From positions 1 to 28,573 of IMG/VR virus record IMGVR_UViG_3300011113_000195: a stretch of 28,573 nt of DNA; one strand, given 5' to 3'. How positions within the stretch are numbered: position 1 is the first letter of the stretch; each line of letters opens with the position of its first letter. Below the pieces are notes generated by a model, which saw only the letters and a program-made list of their open reading frames with translations, searched no databases and was not told the DNA's origin. A program made the position numbers and the translations under genes. Positions 20,925 to 28,028 of the stretch are shown here, one piece after another. The DNA comes from a virus.

Positions 20925-22130
20925 TTACATTAGTGTGTATCGTCCTGTTTTATATTTTGAGTAAGCGTGGAATCCTAAACATGAAGCCATAACACCATCA
21001 TCATGGAATCCATTTGGAGCTGAGTATTTAATAACTCTGCTTTTAGGATTGTATTCATAAGTAAACATTTCTAATTCTTTATCTAACCAGTCCACGTTTA
21101 AGAATCTTACCTCTTTATTTTGATTGGCTACAATTAAACTTTCAACTATTTCTTTTTTACTTTGATTTGTAGTAACAAATGGTTCTATTGTGCAGTAACT
21201 TGCACATTCCTTTTGTAACATTTCAAATATCACATCACCAATTGAATTAACCTCAACCAATGCAGTTTGGACATTATTTGTCCTTAATCCTTGAGCTATA
21301 TTCTTTACAATACTTTGCCAGTCAGTATGTCTCCATCGTTCAATGTAGAATTGTTCACCTTTTTCATTGAATAAAGACAGTACAGAGTAATCGTCTGCCC
21401 TTCCTAAGTCAATCCCGGCAAATGCTCTGCCATTTGCTTTATTATCACTTAACTGCCTATTATTGAATAGTGTTGCAGTACCATCTACAAACTCGGCTAA
21501 GTATTCCTGTCTAAATACCATATCTGGCAAAGTCAATTTAGCATCATCAATCTCTTTTGGATTAATCATTGGATTGTGGTACGAAGTCATTGTAAAGGAC
21601 TTGTACTGCTCATTAATACCATCTAATTGGTACATCTTATAAAAATGGTTTTTACCTTTTGGAGTTGAAATTAAAAGAACCTTTTTACCTTTTACCAATA
21701 CAGTTGCCCTTAATACCTCAGTCCATGCCTTTTCATCCATAAAGGCAAACTCATCACAAACCAGGTAATCGAATGTAAAACCTCGAATGTTATCATAACG
21801 CTCTGCACTAAAGAATTGAATTGTTGATCCTGTTATGTATTCGAGTACCAACTCAGATTGATTAACCTTTCTGTATATTTCAGGTCTTTTGGCAAATGCC
21901 TTAAAGCAATCGTCAAATACTTTCTTTGATTGTTTATAAATAGGACTTACCCATGCTATCCTAATTGACTTATTGTTTAAAGCCCAAAATAACATTTGAT
22001 TAATAGCTAATAAAGTTTTCCCAAACTGCCTACCTATGTTGATAACGTAGTACTTATGGTTTTCTTTATTTATGCTATCATGTATTTTCTTCTGATTCGG
22101 ATGTGGATTGTATAGTATTGCTTTCGCCAA
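20925..22130 (-). CDS. terL: terminase large subunit
   Basis: A 401-residue protein. Walker A is GRQFGKT at 33-39, and Walker B is YLVCDEFAFM with Asp126 and Glu127. The C-terminal nuclease has AGIDLGRADDYSVLSLF at about 235-250 and FHDDGVMASCLGFHAY at about 380-395, with Asp residues that would bind metal. It packages the phage genome into the prohead with energy from ATP and cuts the concatemer. The length fits the family. The start is TTG at 22130, inside the small-subunit gene, because the frame upstream is closed by a TGA and there is no Met before residue 46. It overlaps the small subunit by 53 bases. Confidence 0.92.
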   Translation of the reverse strand: MAKAILYNPHPNQKKIHDSINKENHKYYVINIGRQFGKTLLAINQMLFWALNNKSIRIAWVSPIYKQSKKVFDDCFKAFAKRPEIYRKVNQSELVLEYITGSTIQFFSAERYDNIRGFTFDYLVCDEFAFMDEKAWTEVLRATVLVKGKKVLLISTPKGKNHFYKMYQLDGINEQYKSFTMTSYHNPMINPKEIDDAKLTLPDMVFRQEYLAEFVDGTATLFNNRQLSDNKANGRAFAGIDLGRADDYSVLSLFNEKGEQFYIERWRHTDWQSIVKNIAQGLRTNNVQTALVEVNSIGDVIFEMLQKECASYCTIEPFVTTNQSKKEIVESLIVANQNKEVRFLNVDWLDKELEMFTYEYNPKSRVIKYSAPNGFHDDGVMASCLGFHAYSKYKTGRYTLM

Positions 22131-22455
22131 AGTCTGCTGTGAATTTCATATTACCGGTAACCTTAACATCTTGTTGTTCAATGTACCCTCTTTTCTTTGC
22201 TTTACACTTTAAATAAAACATTGTACTAAGTGGATTGCCTTTTTTAATCTGTTGGTGCAATGCTGACTCCGCAAAGTCTAAAGCTACATTGTCAATCTCT
22301 TTAACTTTACGTTTATACTCTTTATCTTTCTTTAACCAGTCATAGTGTGTATCACGATTAATACCAACCTCTTTACATGCGCTTGAAACCACATTTAAGT
22401 GTTTTTCTAATGCAAGTAACATCCTTTCTTTTAATATGTCGGAATTTGACGCCAT
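22078..22455 (-). CDS. terS: terminase small subunit-like protein
   Basis: A 125-residue protein with a helix-turn-helix at about 15-50 (LALEKHLNVVSSACKEVGIN, RDTHYDWLKKDKEYKRKVKE), then helices (DNVALDFAESALHQQIKKGN then PLSTMFYLKCKAKKRGYIEQ), and an acidic or polar tail. This HTH plus oligomerising helices is the layout of phage small terminase subunits, and the gene stands directly before the large-subunit gene with a 53-base overlap. It recognises the packaging site on phage DNA. The ATG at 22455 is 37 bases below a GGTACTT motif that contains the stop codon of the DUF3310 gene. Confidence 0.8.
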   Translation of the reverse strand: MASNSDILKERMLLALEKHLNVVSSACKEVGINRDTHYDWLKKDKEYKRKVKEIDNVALDFAESALHQQIKKGNPLSTMFYLKCKAKKRGYIEQQDVKVTGNMKFTADFGESNTIQSTSESEENT

Positions 22456-22480
22456 TTTATGCGATTTAAACTACTTTCTT

Positions 22481-22492
22481 TTATAAAGTACC
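22481..22492 (-). promoter_or_regulatory. GGTACTTTATAA motif upstream of the small terminase gene
   Basis: The minus strand reads GGTACTTTATAA; its TAA is the stop codon of the DUF3310 gene. The distance to the small-subunit ATG (37 bases) is the longest among the seven copies. Confidence 0.5.
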
Positions 22493-22684
22493 AATATATC
22501 TCTCTAAATACCATTTAGCCTTTAAAAGGTCTTCTTTTGTCTTTGTGAGGTCTTTTTTACCTGCTCTGCTAATATACTTAACTACGTTACCCAAATGAAA
22601 GTTTAGTTCCCAAGCTTCTATTACTTTAATAGCTTCATAGGTTGTATCTCCTCCATAGTGTTTTGGGTTATTTACTGCTTCCAT
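22481..22684 (-). CDS. DUF3310 family protein
   Basis: A 67-residue protein, MEAVNNPKHYGGDTTYEAIK, then VIEAWELNFHLGNVVKYISR, AGKKDLTKTKEDLLKAKWYL, ERYIG. It is an almost textbook DUF3310: NPxHY, a Glu-Ala-Ile motif, F-x-L-G-N-V-v-K-Y-i-s-R-a-g-k and a KA..YL..y helix. DUF3310 proteins are common phage proteins and are often called nucleotide kinase-like, but their role is not established. It has a TAATG overlap with the upstream gene. Its last codons (ggt act tta taa on the coding strand) contain the motif noted for the small terminase gene. Confidence 0.9.
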   Translation of the reverse strand: MEAVNNPKHYGGDTTYEAIKVIEAWELNFHLGNVVKYISRAGKKDLTKTKEDLLKAKWYLERYIGTL

Positions 22685-22866
22685 TACATTATAACAGTTT
22701 GATTTGTTTCTAAATTAGTAATTGACATATTTTCTTTTTCCATTCCCATAATTATAATAACTTTTTCAGTATTATATGCTTTACATATATTATCTTTTAA
22801 ACTTTTATATTCTTTTAAAGGCAATATATGTTTTAAAAATAAAGTTATTGATAATTTATTTTCCAT
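22684..22866 (-). CDS. hypothetical small protein
   Basis: A protein of 60 residues with no recognised family. It starts MENKLSITLFLKHILPLKEY and includes ICKAYNTEKVIIIMGMEKEN and ITNLETNQTVIM. The middle looks like a hydrophobic strand (VIIIMGM), the rest mixed. I chose ATG 22866 over the TTG at 22881 because it is the first ATG and overlaps the upstream stop codon by 11 bases, as other genes here do. It ends in a TAATG overlap with the DUF3310 gene. Its function is unknown. Confidence 0.5.
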   Translation of the reverse strand: MENKLSITLFLKHILPLKEYKSLKDNICKAYNTEKVIIIMGMEKENMSITNLETNQTVIM

Positions 22867-23050
22867 CTTTAATAACTGCAAGTAAGTATTCTAATAGTTG
22901 TTTTCTGCAATCCCCACATCCTAAGTTAAAAGGTTTGTTTCCACATTTTATAGCTAATTCATTAAGTTCAGTCCAATTAAATGTAGGTGAGTAATTTTTC
23001 CCCATCTGCTCCCACTTCAATAATTGTTCTTTTATGTTCTCAGGAATCAT
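22856..23050 (-). CDS. hypothetical small protein with a CGDC motif
   Basis: A 64-residue protein, MIPENIKEQLLKWEQMGKNY, then TELNELAIKCGNKPFNLGCG and DCRKQLLEYLLAVIKDGK. It has CxxxxxxxxxCGxC-type Cys residues (C46, C55, C58 by eye) that might bind zinc in a small zinc-finger-like domain. It overlaps the CPxC membrane protein gene by 4 bases and follows a GGTACTTATT motif whose tail forms the start codon. No family recognised. Confidence 0.5.
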   Translation of the reverse strand: MIPENIKEQLLKWEQMGKNYSPTFNWTELNELAIKCGNKPFNLGCGDCRKQLLEYLLAVIKDGK

Positions 23051-23271
23051 AATAAGTACCTATCATTTATCTGTTCAATTAGTGATGCCAATAAAGCAAA
23101 GGTAAAAGGAATAGTCAATAAATCAAAATATGTGGTAAAGTTTATTATCTGATAAATTAAGAAACTCCAATAAGTTAAGCAAAGCGGACACGTAAATGGT
23201 TTTCTCATTAACAATTTAGGCTTAGGTATGTATTTTGCTATTATGTAAGTAGTTGCTAAAAGTTGTAACAT
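23047..23271 (-). CDS. small membrane protein with CPLC motif (DUF1360-like)
   Basis: A 74-residue protein with the motif KPFTCPLCLTYWSF at about 24-37, then hydrophobic stretches (LIYQIINFTTYFDLLTIPFT, FALLASLIEQIN) that form one or two membrane helices. The CPxCxxxW motif before membrane helices is like DUF1360 proteins, which are small membrane proteins found in phages and bacteria, with no known role. It ends the glycosylation operon and overlaps the next gene by 4 bases. A small membrane protein in a sugar operon may help move lipid-linked sugars, but this is only a guess. Confidence 0.6.
   Translation of the reverse strand: MLQLLATTYIIAKYIPKPKLLMRKPFTCPLCLTYWSFLIYQIINFTTYFDLLTIPFTFALLASLIEQINDRYLL
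23051..23060 (-). promoter_or_regulatory. GGTACTTATT motif upstream of the 64-residue gene
   Basis: The minus strand reads GGTACTTATTATG, with the ATG of the CGDC gene at its end. It is the shortest spacing among the seven copies and lies inside the end of the CPLC gene. Confidence 0.5.
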
Positions 23272-23272
23272 T

Positions 23273-23968
23273 TTAATTTATTCCTTGAGCTTTAAATACT
23301 ATTGTTTCATTTAATGGTTCATCTTCTGGTGCTGCATATTGTAGAATTGTATTCCCTGAATGATATTTCATTCGTAATTGATTAGCTATTATACTTCCGC
23401 AAGTCATATCGTGCCTATGACCTTTGCACCTTTCATCTTCACTTTCTGTTTTATCGTTATTATTCCATTTACCGATAAATATTCCATCTTTTGATGCTTG
23501 ATGCCATTTGTTAAAAAATTCTTTAGCTATTTGATTATCAAAATTTAACCCTAATAAACCAGCATTTCCATACATTAACATTTTCATGGCTTCATCTCTA
23601 TTTATATTAAAATAGTTTAAGCATTTATCATTTGCCCATGTACCTACATAATGTCCTGCTTCCTGCATTAAATATCCATCTTTCTCAATTAACTCAAATA
23701 TATGATCTATATTCTTAATTAAATAAACAGATGAATCTAACCAAAGTATTTTTTTATAACCTAAATTTTTTACTCTTTCAAATATAAAAGTTTTAAATGC
23801 GTAAGGGTTTTGTGTATGTAATGGGCAAGGTACTTGCTCTTCATCTGTAAATATAAAGAGTTCGCCTTTAAAGTTATGTTCTTGCGCTGTTCTTTTTAAT
23901 CTTGCTGCTCCATTTGAATAGCTACTATTCGCAAAGCAAATAATTGCACATTCAGTAAAGTTTATCAT
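23273..23968 (-). CDS. glycosyltransferase-like protein (GT-A, GT8-like)
   Basis: A protein of about 231 residues from ATG 23968. It opens INFTECAIICFANSSYSNGA, has KKILWLDSSVYLIKNIDHIF with LDSS at about 77-80, then YVGTWANDKCLNYFNINRDE and CKGHRHDMTCGSIIANQLR. A beta strand ending in a D-S-S or D-x-D-like motif, then a hydrophobic helix with a W-N-D-x-C loop, resembles GT-A transferases such as GT8 and related families of unknown fold detail. It likely transfers a sugar from a nucleotide sugar. I used ATG 23968 rather than the TTG at 23974. It overlaps the preceding GT2 gene by 17 bases. Confidence 0.6.
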   Translation of the reverse strand: MINFTECAIICFANSSYSNGAARLKRTAQEHNFKGELFIFTDEEQVPCPLHTQNPYAFKTFIFERVKNLGYKKILWLDSSVYLIKNIDHIFELIEKDGYLMQEAGHYVGTWANDKCLNYFNINRDEAMKMLMYGNAGLLGLNFDNQIAKEFFNKWHQASKDGIFIGKWNNNDKTESEDERCKGHRHDMTCGSIIANQLRMKYHSGNTILQYAAPEDEPLNETIVFKAQGIN

Positions 23969-24533
23969 AGTCAATATATCTGTAATGGTAAATAGGTTCT
24001 TTTATTTCTACTTCCGTTTTTATTAAATTAAACTTTTTCAGTTCCATGCAGAAAGCATAATCCTCAAAGTTACTCTTATCTTCAAACTTAATACTTTTTG
24101 CTATTTCTCTTTTAATTGGAGTTATGTGATTGGTTGATCTTAAATAAACTTCTTGTCCACTTGAGTAATCTGTTATGTAAGGATGATCTTTAGAAATATA
24201 CCAGGAGCGTTTATTTCTTCCATTTGTAGTCATAAATCCATTTATAGCTAAAGCATCAGGTTCTTTTTCCAATGCTGCTAAAACTAAACTAACTGCATTT
24301 GGTAATATCATATCATCATCATCAATAAACCAAACGTAGTCACCGTTAGCTGCATTTAGTAAATCATTTCTTTTTTTTCCGGTAGTCTTTGATCCAACTG
24401 GAGCACAATCACTTATAACCTCAACAAGCCCAAAAGCATTACACATCTCTAACTGATTATTTATTTCAGTATGTAATTCTAAAAATAAATTAGCTCTTTG
24501 TGGTACTGTTGGTATAAGTATTGAAAGTATCAT
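23952..24533 (-). CDS. glycosyltransferase family 2 protein
   Basis: A 193-residue protein that begins MILSILIPTVPQRANLFLEL, then NGDYVWFIDDDDMILPNAVS with DDDD at 71-74, LVLAALEKEPDALAING, and later KSNFEDYAFCMELKKFNLIK. This is a GT2 (GT-A) enzyme: N-terminal nucleotide-binding strand, DxD metal motif, and an ED motif near the active site. It transfers a sugar from a nucleotide sugar to an acceptor, possibly a glycan. It is short for GT2 (typically 230-320). It overlaps its neighbours by 4 and 17 bases, within the sugar operon. Confidence 0.78.
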   Translation of the reverse strand: MILSILIPTVPQRANLFLELHTEINNQLEMCNAFGLVEVISDCAPVGSKTTGKKRNDLLNAANGDYVWFIDDDDMILPNAVSLVLAALEKEPDALAINGFMTTNGRNKRSWYISKDHPYITDYSSGQEVYLRSTNHITPIKREIAKSIKFEDKSNFEDYAFCMELKKFNLIKTEVEIKEPIYHYRYIDYDKLY

Positions 24534-25111
24534 GAAGTATAGAATGATAATTTTTTAAAGTTAGTTAAAGTCATAAATTTATCCTGAGTTTTACGAAGTA
24601 CACAATAAACATTCCATCCATCTGTAGTATTATTCATTGCAGGGTGTTCTCCGATTTCTAATATCTCATAACCGTTAGCTTCGGCTAATTGTTTATAGAA
24701 ATCAATATCTACATAATTAAAACCATGACCTGGCCAATTACCTGTTTTTGGATTCTCACTAATTATAATACCACCGACCTCGCAGGCATTATGTTTATTT
24801 AACCAACAATTATAAAATGCTTTAGGATTATATTTTCCATTTATACCAACATGTTCACTTGTACCAAAGTCAGTTACTATATCAAATTTATCTAAACTTA
24901 GTTTAGTCGCTAAATCAAGTTCTAAGGCATTATTTTCTTTGTTTAAATCTAAACAAGTATATTGACATCCTTTTTTATTATAATACTTATCAGCATAGGG
25001 TACGCCTTCCCATTCCCATGAATATAAATTTTGCGCTCCAAGTTCTAAAACTTTGCTATTTTCTTTAACATACTTATTTAAAAGTGTTAAACTAAAATCT
25101 GTTATTCCCAT
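24530..25111 (-). CDS. SAM-dependent methyltransferase (class I)
   Basis: A 193-residue protein. Motif I is NSKVLELGAQNLYSWE at 18-33, the acidic residue ending strand 2 is in YTCLDLNKEN (51-60), and motif II/III is FDIVTDFGTSEHV at 76-88. A later strand pair reads GIIISENPKTGNWPGHGFNY and YEILEIGEHPAM. This is a class I Rossmann methyltransferase that takes its methyl group from SAM. Its substrate is unknown; because it is among glycosyltransferases and FkbM, a sugar or glycan is likely. It overlaps both neighbours by a few bases. Confidence 0.75.
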   Translation of the reverse strand: MGITDFSLTLLNKYVKENSKVLELGAQNLYSWEWEGVPYADKYYNKKGCQYTCLDLNKENNALELDLATKLSLDKFDIVTDFGTSEHVGINGKYNPKAFYNCWLNKHNACEVGGIIISENPKTGNWPGHGFNYVDIDFYKQLAEANGYEILEIGEHPAMNNTTDGWNVYCVLRKTQDKFMTLTNFKKLSFYTS

Positions 25112-25704
25112 ACTGATATTAAATTTTCGTTATTTACTAATAATGTTTTCATATTATACCTTCTTAATTCACGCATAATATCGTTATACTGATGCCCGTT
25201 ATGTTCAATACATAAACATTTACATCCTAACTCTTTTAAGTCCATTTGTTTTAAAATGCTTAAATCATAACCTTCAGCATCTATGTTTATAAAATCATAA
25301 ATTTGCCAATTGTAAAAATCTAAAAACTTAAGTGATTGTACTTTACTTTCTAAATATACAGTTGAGTTTTCCCATTTCTTTTTGTCAACTATTGAAAGAG
25401 TAGAAAGTAAGTCACTATCTCCATTACCTACATGTTCACCACTTGAATAAAATGTAAGTTCACCTCTTGAATCTGATATTGCTATATTATGTAGCTTAAC
25501 CTTTTTATTGTCTTTATATAATTCTTTTAATTTATTAAATGGTTTTTCTGCTGGTTCTATAAGTTCACCACTCCATCCAAGTTCTAAAAGTTTTCTACTA
25601 TTTGAGAAAGTAATTCCGTCGTTAGCTCCAATATCTAATAAGTTGCCTATTTTGTTTCCAAAAAAGCTAACTATTACCTCTTCTTCATTGTTTTGGCTAT
25701 ACAT
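25102..25704 (-). CDS. FkbM-family methyltransferase
   Basis: A 200-residue protein. It has LLDIGANDGITFSNSRKLLE with DIGANDG at 24-30, ELIEPAEKPFNKLK at 47-60, and the FkbM signature FINIDAEGYDLSIL at 138-151, then CKCLCIEHNG. FkbM enzymes are SAM-dependent O-methyltransferases that often act on sugars in lipopolysaccharide, capsule or glycoprotein. Here it would cap or modify a glycan made by the neighbouring transferases. It overlaps the next gene by 10 bases and the preceding one by 8 bases, which points to one coupled operon. Confidence 0.85.
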   Translation of the reverse strand: MYSQNNEEEVIVSFFGNKIGNLLDIGANDGITFSNSRKLLELGWSGELIEPAEKPFNKLKELYKDNKKVKLHNIAISDSRGELTFYSSGEHVGNGDSDLLSTLSIVDKKKWENSTVYLESKVQSLKFLDFYNWQIYDFINIDAEGYDLSILKQMDLKELGCKCLCIEHNGHQYNDIMRELRRYNMKTLLVNNENLISVWE

Positions 25705-26395
25705 TATAGTATTTATGTTTATTTATTATCAAATGCTTAGGTAAGAAATAATCTTCGCTTTTTCTGTATTTAAAAAGTCCATAGTCACTATTCCATAACT
25801 CCCTGCTCTCTGTTTTTCTGTATTGTTCATCGTATTCGCTTAATCCCCACGCAGGGTGCATGTGCCTAAATAGTATCTTATGGTCTCCCATGTATTTATA
25901 CTTTCCTAATAAGTGAGCTACTTCAGTAGCTTCAACATCACACCATAAAGATTTGTAGTCAGGATGATAAATATATTTGAAACGATTGTAATAGTCAAAA
26001 CCCATTATACTTAAAGTCATTATATTACCATGTTGGTTGCCATCTGAGTAATGAATAACCTGGTCATAATTTCCGTTAAAATCCTGCCTTATTATTTCAT
26101 CAAATCCTTTTATTTCAAAAGTCATGTCATCTGAAGTATTAATCAAAATATCCCAGCCTTCAAACAAATCCATATCCCTATTAATAGCATCTATTTTATT
26201 CTTTGAAGTTCCACGTACTATAAATACGTTATCATCTGGATAATTGAAACCAAACATACTTTCATCATCTTCATCAATGCTTACAAGTATTGTATAATTC
26301 ATTGAATTAGATAGCATTATGATATTTTCAATTGCTTTCTTTGCCTTTTGAGGTCTTGAGCGCGTAGCTAATTTAAAAAGTATATGTTCGTTCAC
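25697..26395 (-). CDS. glycosyltransferase-like protein (GT2-like)
   Basis: A 232-residue protein. It opens HILFKLATRSRPQKAKKAIE, has YTILVSIDEDDESMFGF, EGWDILINTSDDMTFEIKGF with SDD at 88-90, and KILFRHMHPAWGLSEYDEQY. The first strand-turn (TRSRP), the SxDD motif and the later HMHPAWG with Y-x-x-x-Y-R are like family 2-type GT-A transferases, some of which are found in phages and capsule loci. It probably transfers a sugar from a nucleotide donor. The start is GTG at 26395, in a GTGA overlap with the upstream stop codon; this overlap type recurs in this window. Confidence 0.65.
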   Translation of the reverse strand: MNEHILFKLATRSRPQKAKKAIENIIMLSNSMNYTILVSIDEDDESMFGFNYPDDNVFIVRGTSKNKIDAINRDMDLFEGWDILINTSDDMTFEIKGFDEIIRQDFNGNYDQVIHYSDGNQHGNIMTLSIMGFDYYNRFKYIYHPDYKSLWCDVEATEVAHLLGKYKYMGDHKILFRHMHPAWGLSEYDEQYRKTESRELWNSDYGLFKYRKSEDYFLPKHLIINKHKYYNV

Positions 26396-27048
26396 TTTTC
26401 AAAATTATAAAAGATTTTATCACTTTGCAATTCATTAATAAAAACTTTTCTATTTTCTTCTATTAACTTTGCTTTTTTGTATTCAGGAATACTTGACTTA
26501 TGTTCCATGTTATAATCCATAGCAAATAAATATTCTTTTGTTCGTGATAGTTGTTGATAAGGAGCGTATGTGAAACCAGCTTTATAAATTCTGTTAGAGT
26601 AACCTGCATGTTCAAATCCATACTGCCCATAATCAGAATTTAAATAACCTACTTTATCCAGTACCTCTTTTGTTAGAAACATAAACACCCCACCACAATC
26701 TTGATATATCTCTATATCGTCTTTTATGATAATTTTATTATGTTTTTTAGTTAAGTATAATAAATGATTTTGTTTTGAGTTTATGAAGTAGTCAGCCCAT
26801 CCCTCTTTTACCGGGTAACAGTCATCGTCAAACAAAAAAATGTAATCGTTATCTATCAAAGTCTTTAAATTTTGATTTTTTGAATAAGCAACTCCACGAT
26901 AATGTACATCTTCATGAATGTGTAAATGATAGTTGTTAGGCTTTACTTTTTCAAATTCTTTAAGCCATGTATCAATGTATTCACTTCTATTTGGTGTGCT
27001 TGTTACACCAATTCCAATACTAATTCTTCTTTTCGTTTCTCGGTCCAT
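26392..27048 (-). CDS. glycosyltransferase-like protein (GT2/GT7-like)
   Basis: A 218-residue protein. It opens ISIGIGVTSTPNRSEYIDTW, has DNDYIFLFDDDCYPVKEGWA with DDD at 74-76, and CGGVFMFLTKEVLDKVGYLN then SDYGQYGFEHAGYSNRI at 118-153. The D-D-D motif and the GG-V-F-M-F...D-K-V-G-Y-L...GFEhaGySNRI region resemble GT2 or galactosyltransferase (GT7 C-terminal) proteins, where the second part binds the acceptor. It probably adds a sugar to a glycan. Its start overlaps the GT4 gene by 46 bases, and its end overlaps the next gene by 4. Confidence 0.7.
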   Translation of the reverse strand: MDRETKRRISIGIGVTSTPNRSEYIDTWLKEFEKVKPNNYHLHIHEDVHYRGVAYSKNQNLKTLIDNDYIFLFDDDCYPVKEGWADYFINSKQNHLLYLTKKHNKIIIKDDIEIYQDCGGVFMFLTKEVLDKVGYLNSDYGQYGFEHAGYSNRIYKAGFTYAPYQQLSRTKEYLFAMDYNMEHKSSIPEYKKAKLIEENRKVFINELQSDKIFYNFEK

Positions 27049-28028
27049 GTGTTTAAATTATAGTTTTTATTCGTATATTCTTTTAATTTCTCTGCATAAT
27101 CCTGGCGCATCTGAGAGCTTTCAGTTAGTCGCTTTATTGCTTTATACCAACCGTTTATGTCGCTATTATCTAAAAATATTGCAGTATCTTTTGTAAATAT
27201 GTTATAAGGTTTAACGTTTGAAACTATTGCAGCATTTCCATGAGCAGCAGCTTCAAGTAGCTTAATTTCCGACTTGCCTTCCGTAAATATGTTTTTTTCT
27301 AATGGTATTAAACTAACATCAGTTAGGTTATAGGCTTTCCCATACTCATAAACGTTAATAGCATTTATTCTTAGGTAGTTACCTTGTTTCATTACTGATT
27401 CATAATATTTGTAATGATCGTTATTTGTATAACCCCCTAAAACAAATTGAGCATTGTTTACCTGCCTTGCTTTTCTTATCGGTATTTGAAGTATCTTAAC
27501 ATCCTGAACATGATGTACTCCAGCAATATAACCAAAACGAATATATTGTGAAGGCTCTTTTTTAGGCTGCCATTGCTCATCTGTTAGGTCTAAACAATTA
27601 GGATAAACCTTTACATTCTTATTAAATGGTATTATTTTGTCAGCAAGTATTTCAGTAGTGCAAGTTACAATATCAACGTGTTTTAAAATATCTTCAGTTT
27701 GCTTTACTATTTGATATTCTTTATACACTTTAAACAAAGCATGAGATTGTGGTAAATGCCAATAATCATCAATGTCAAATATTACTTTACAGCCTAACTT
27801 TTGAAACCTTTTAATTTTCTCTATTGACTTTCCGTATACATCAATTTCACGCTGATAAACAATATACTGATAGTCTTTTATTACTTCGTCTGGCATTACA
27901 TCCAAATCTTCGTAAACATCACATTTAAAGTTAGTGAGGTCTGAAACTTTTGAATAAGGCACTATTAATCGGTGATAGGATAACCCATTAAGGTTTCCCA
28001 TGTTAGCCTTTATTAAAATTTTTATCAT
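27003..28028 (-). CDS. glycosyltransferase family 4-like protein
   Basis: A 341-residue protein with two Rossmann-like halves. The first has KILIKANMGNLNGLSYHRLI, then VIFDIDDYWHLPQSHALFKV (82-101). The second has RFGYIAGVHHVQDVKILQI, FVLGGYTNNDHYKYY, DVSLIPLEKNIFTEGKSEIK and LLEAAAHGNAAIVSNVKPYN; Glu250 and Glu259 lie in the EX7E-like motif of family 4 retaining glycosyltransferases (248-270). It transfers a sugar from a nucleotide donor, as in glycan or LPS assembly. The ATG at 28028 overlaps the sigma-like gene by 26 bases. Confidence 0.82.
   Translation of the reverse strand: MIKILIKANMGNLNGLSYHRLIVPYSKVSDLTNFKCDVYEDLDVMPDEVIKDYQYIVYQREIDVYGKSIEKIKRFQKLGCKVIFDIDDYWHLPQSHALFKVYKEYQIVKQTEDILKHVDIVTCTTEILADKIIPFNKNVKVYPNCLDLTDEQWQPKKEPSQYIRFGYIAGVHHVQDVKILQIPIRKARQVNNAQFVLGGYTNNDHYKYYESVMKQGNYLRINAINVYEYGKAYNLTDVSLIPLEKNIFTEGKSEIKLLEAAAHGNAAIVSNVKPYNIFTKDTAIFLDNSDINGWYKAIKRLTESSQMRQDYAEKLKEYTNKNYNLNTWTEKRKEELVLELV

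Noticed and set aside
23273-28028. DNA-base glycosylation system
   Set aside because: No thymidylate- or dCMP-hydroxymethylase and no DNA-type glucosyltransferase features are seen; the FkbM and GT4 mix fits glycans better.
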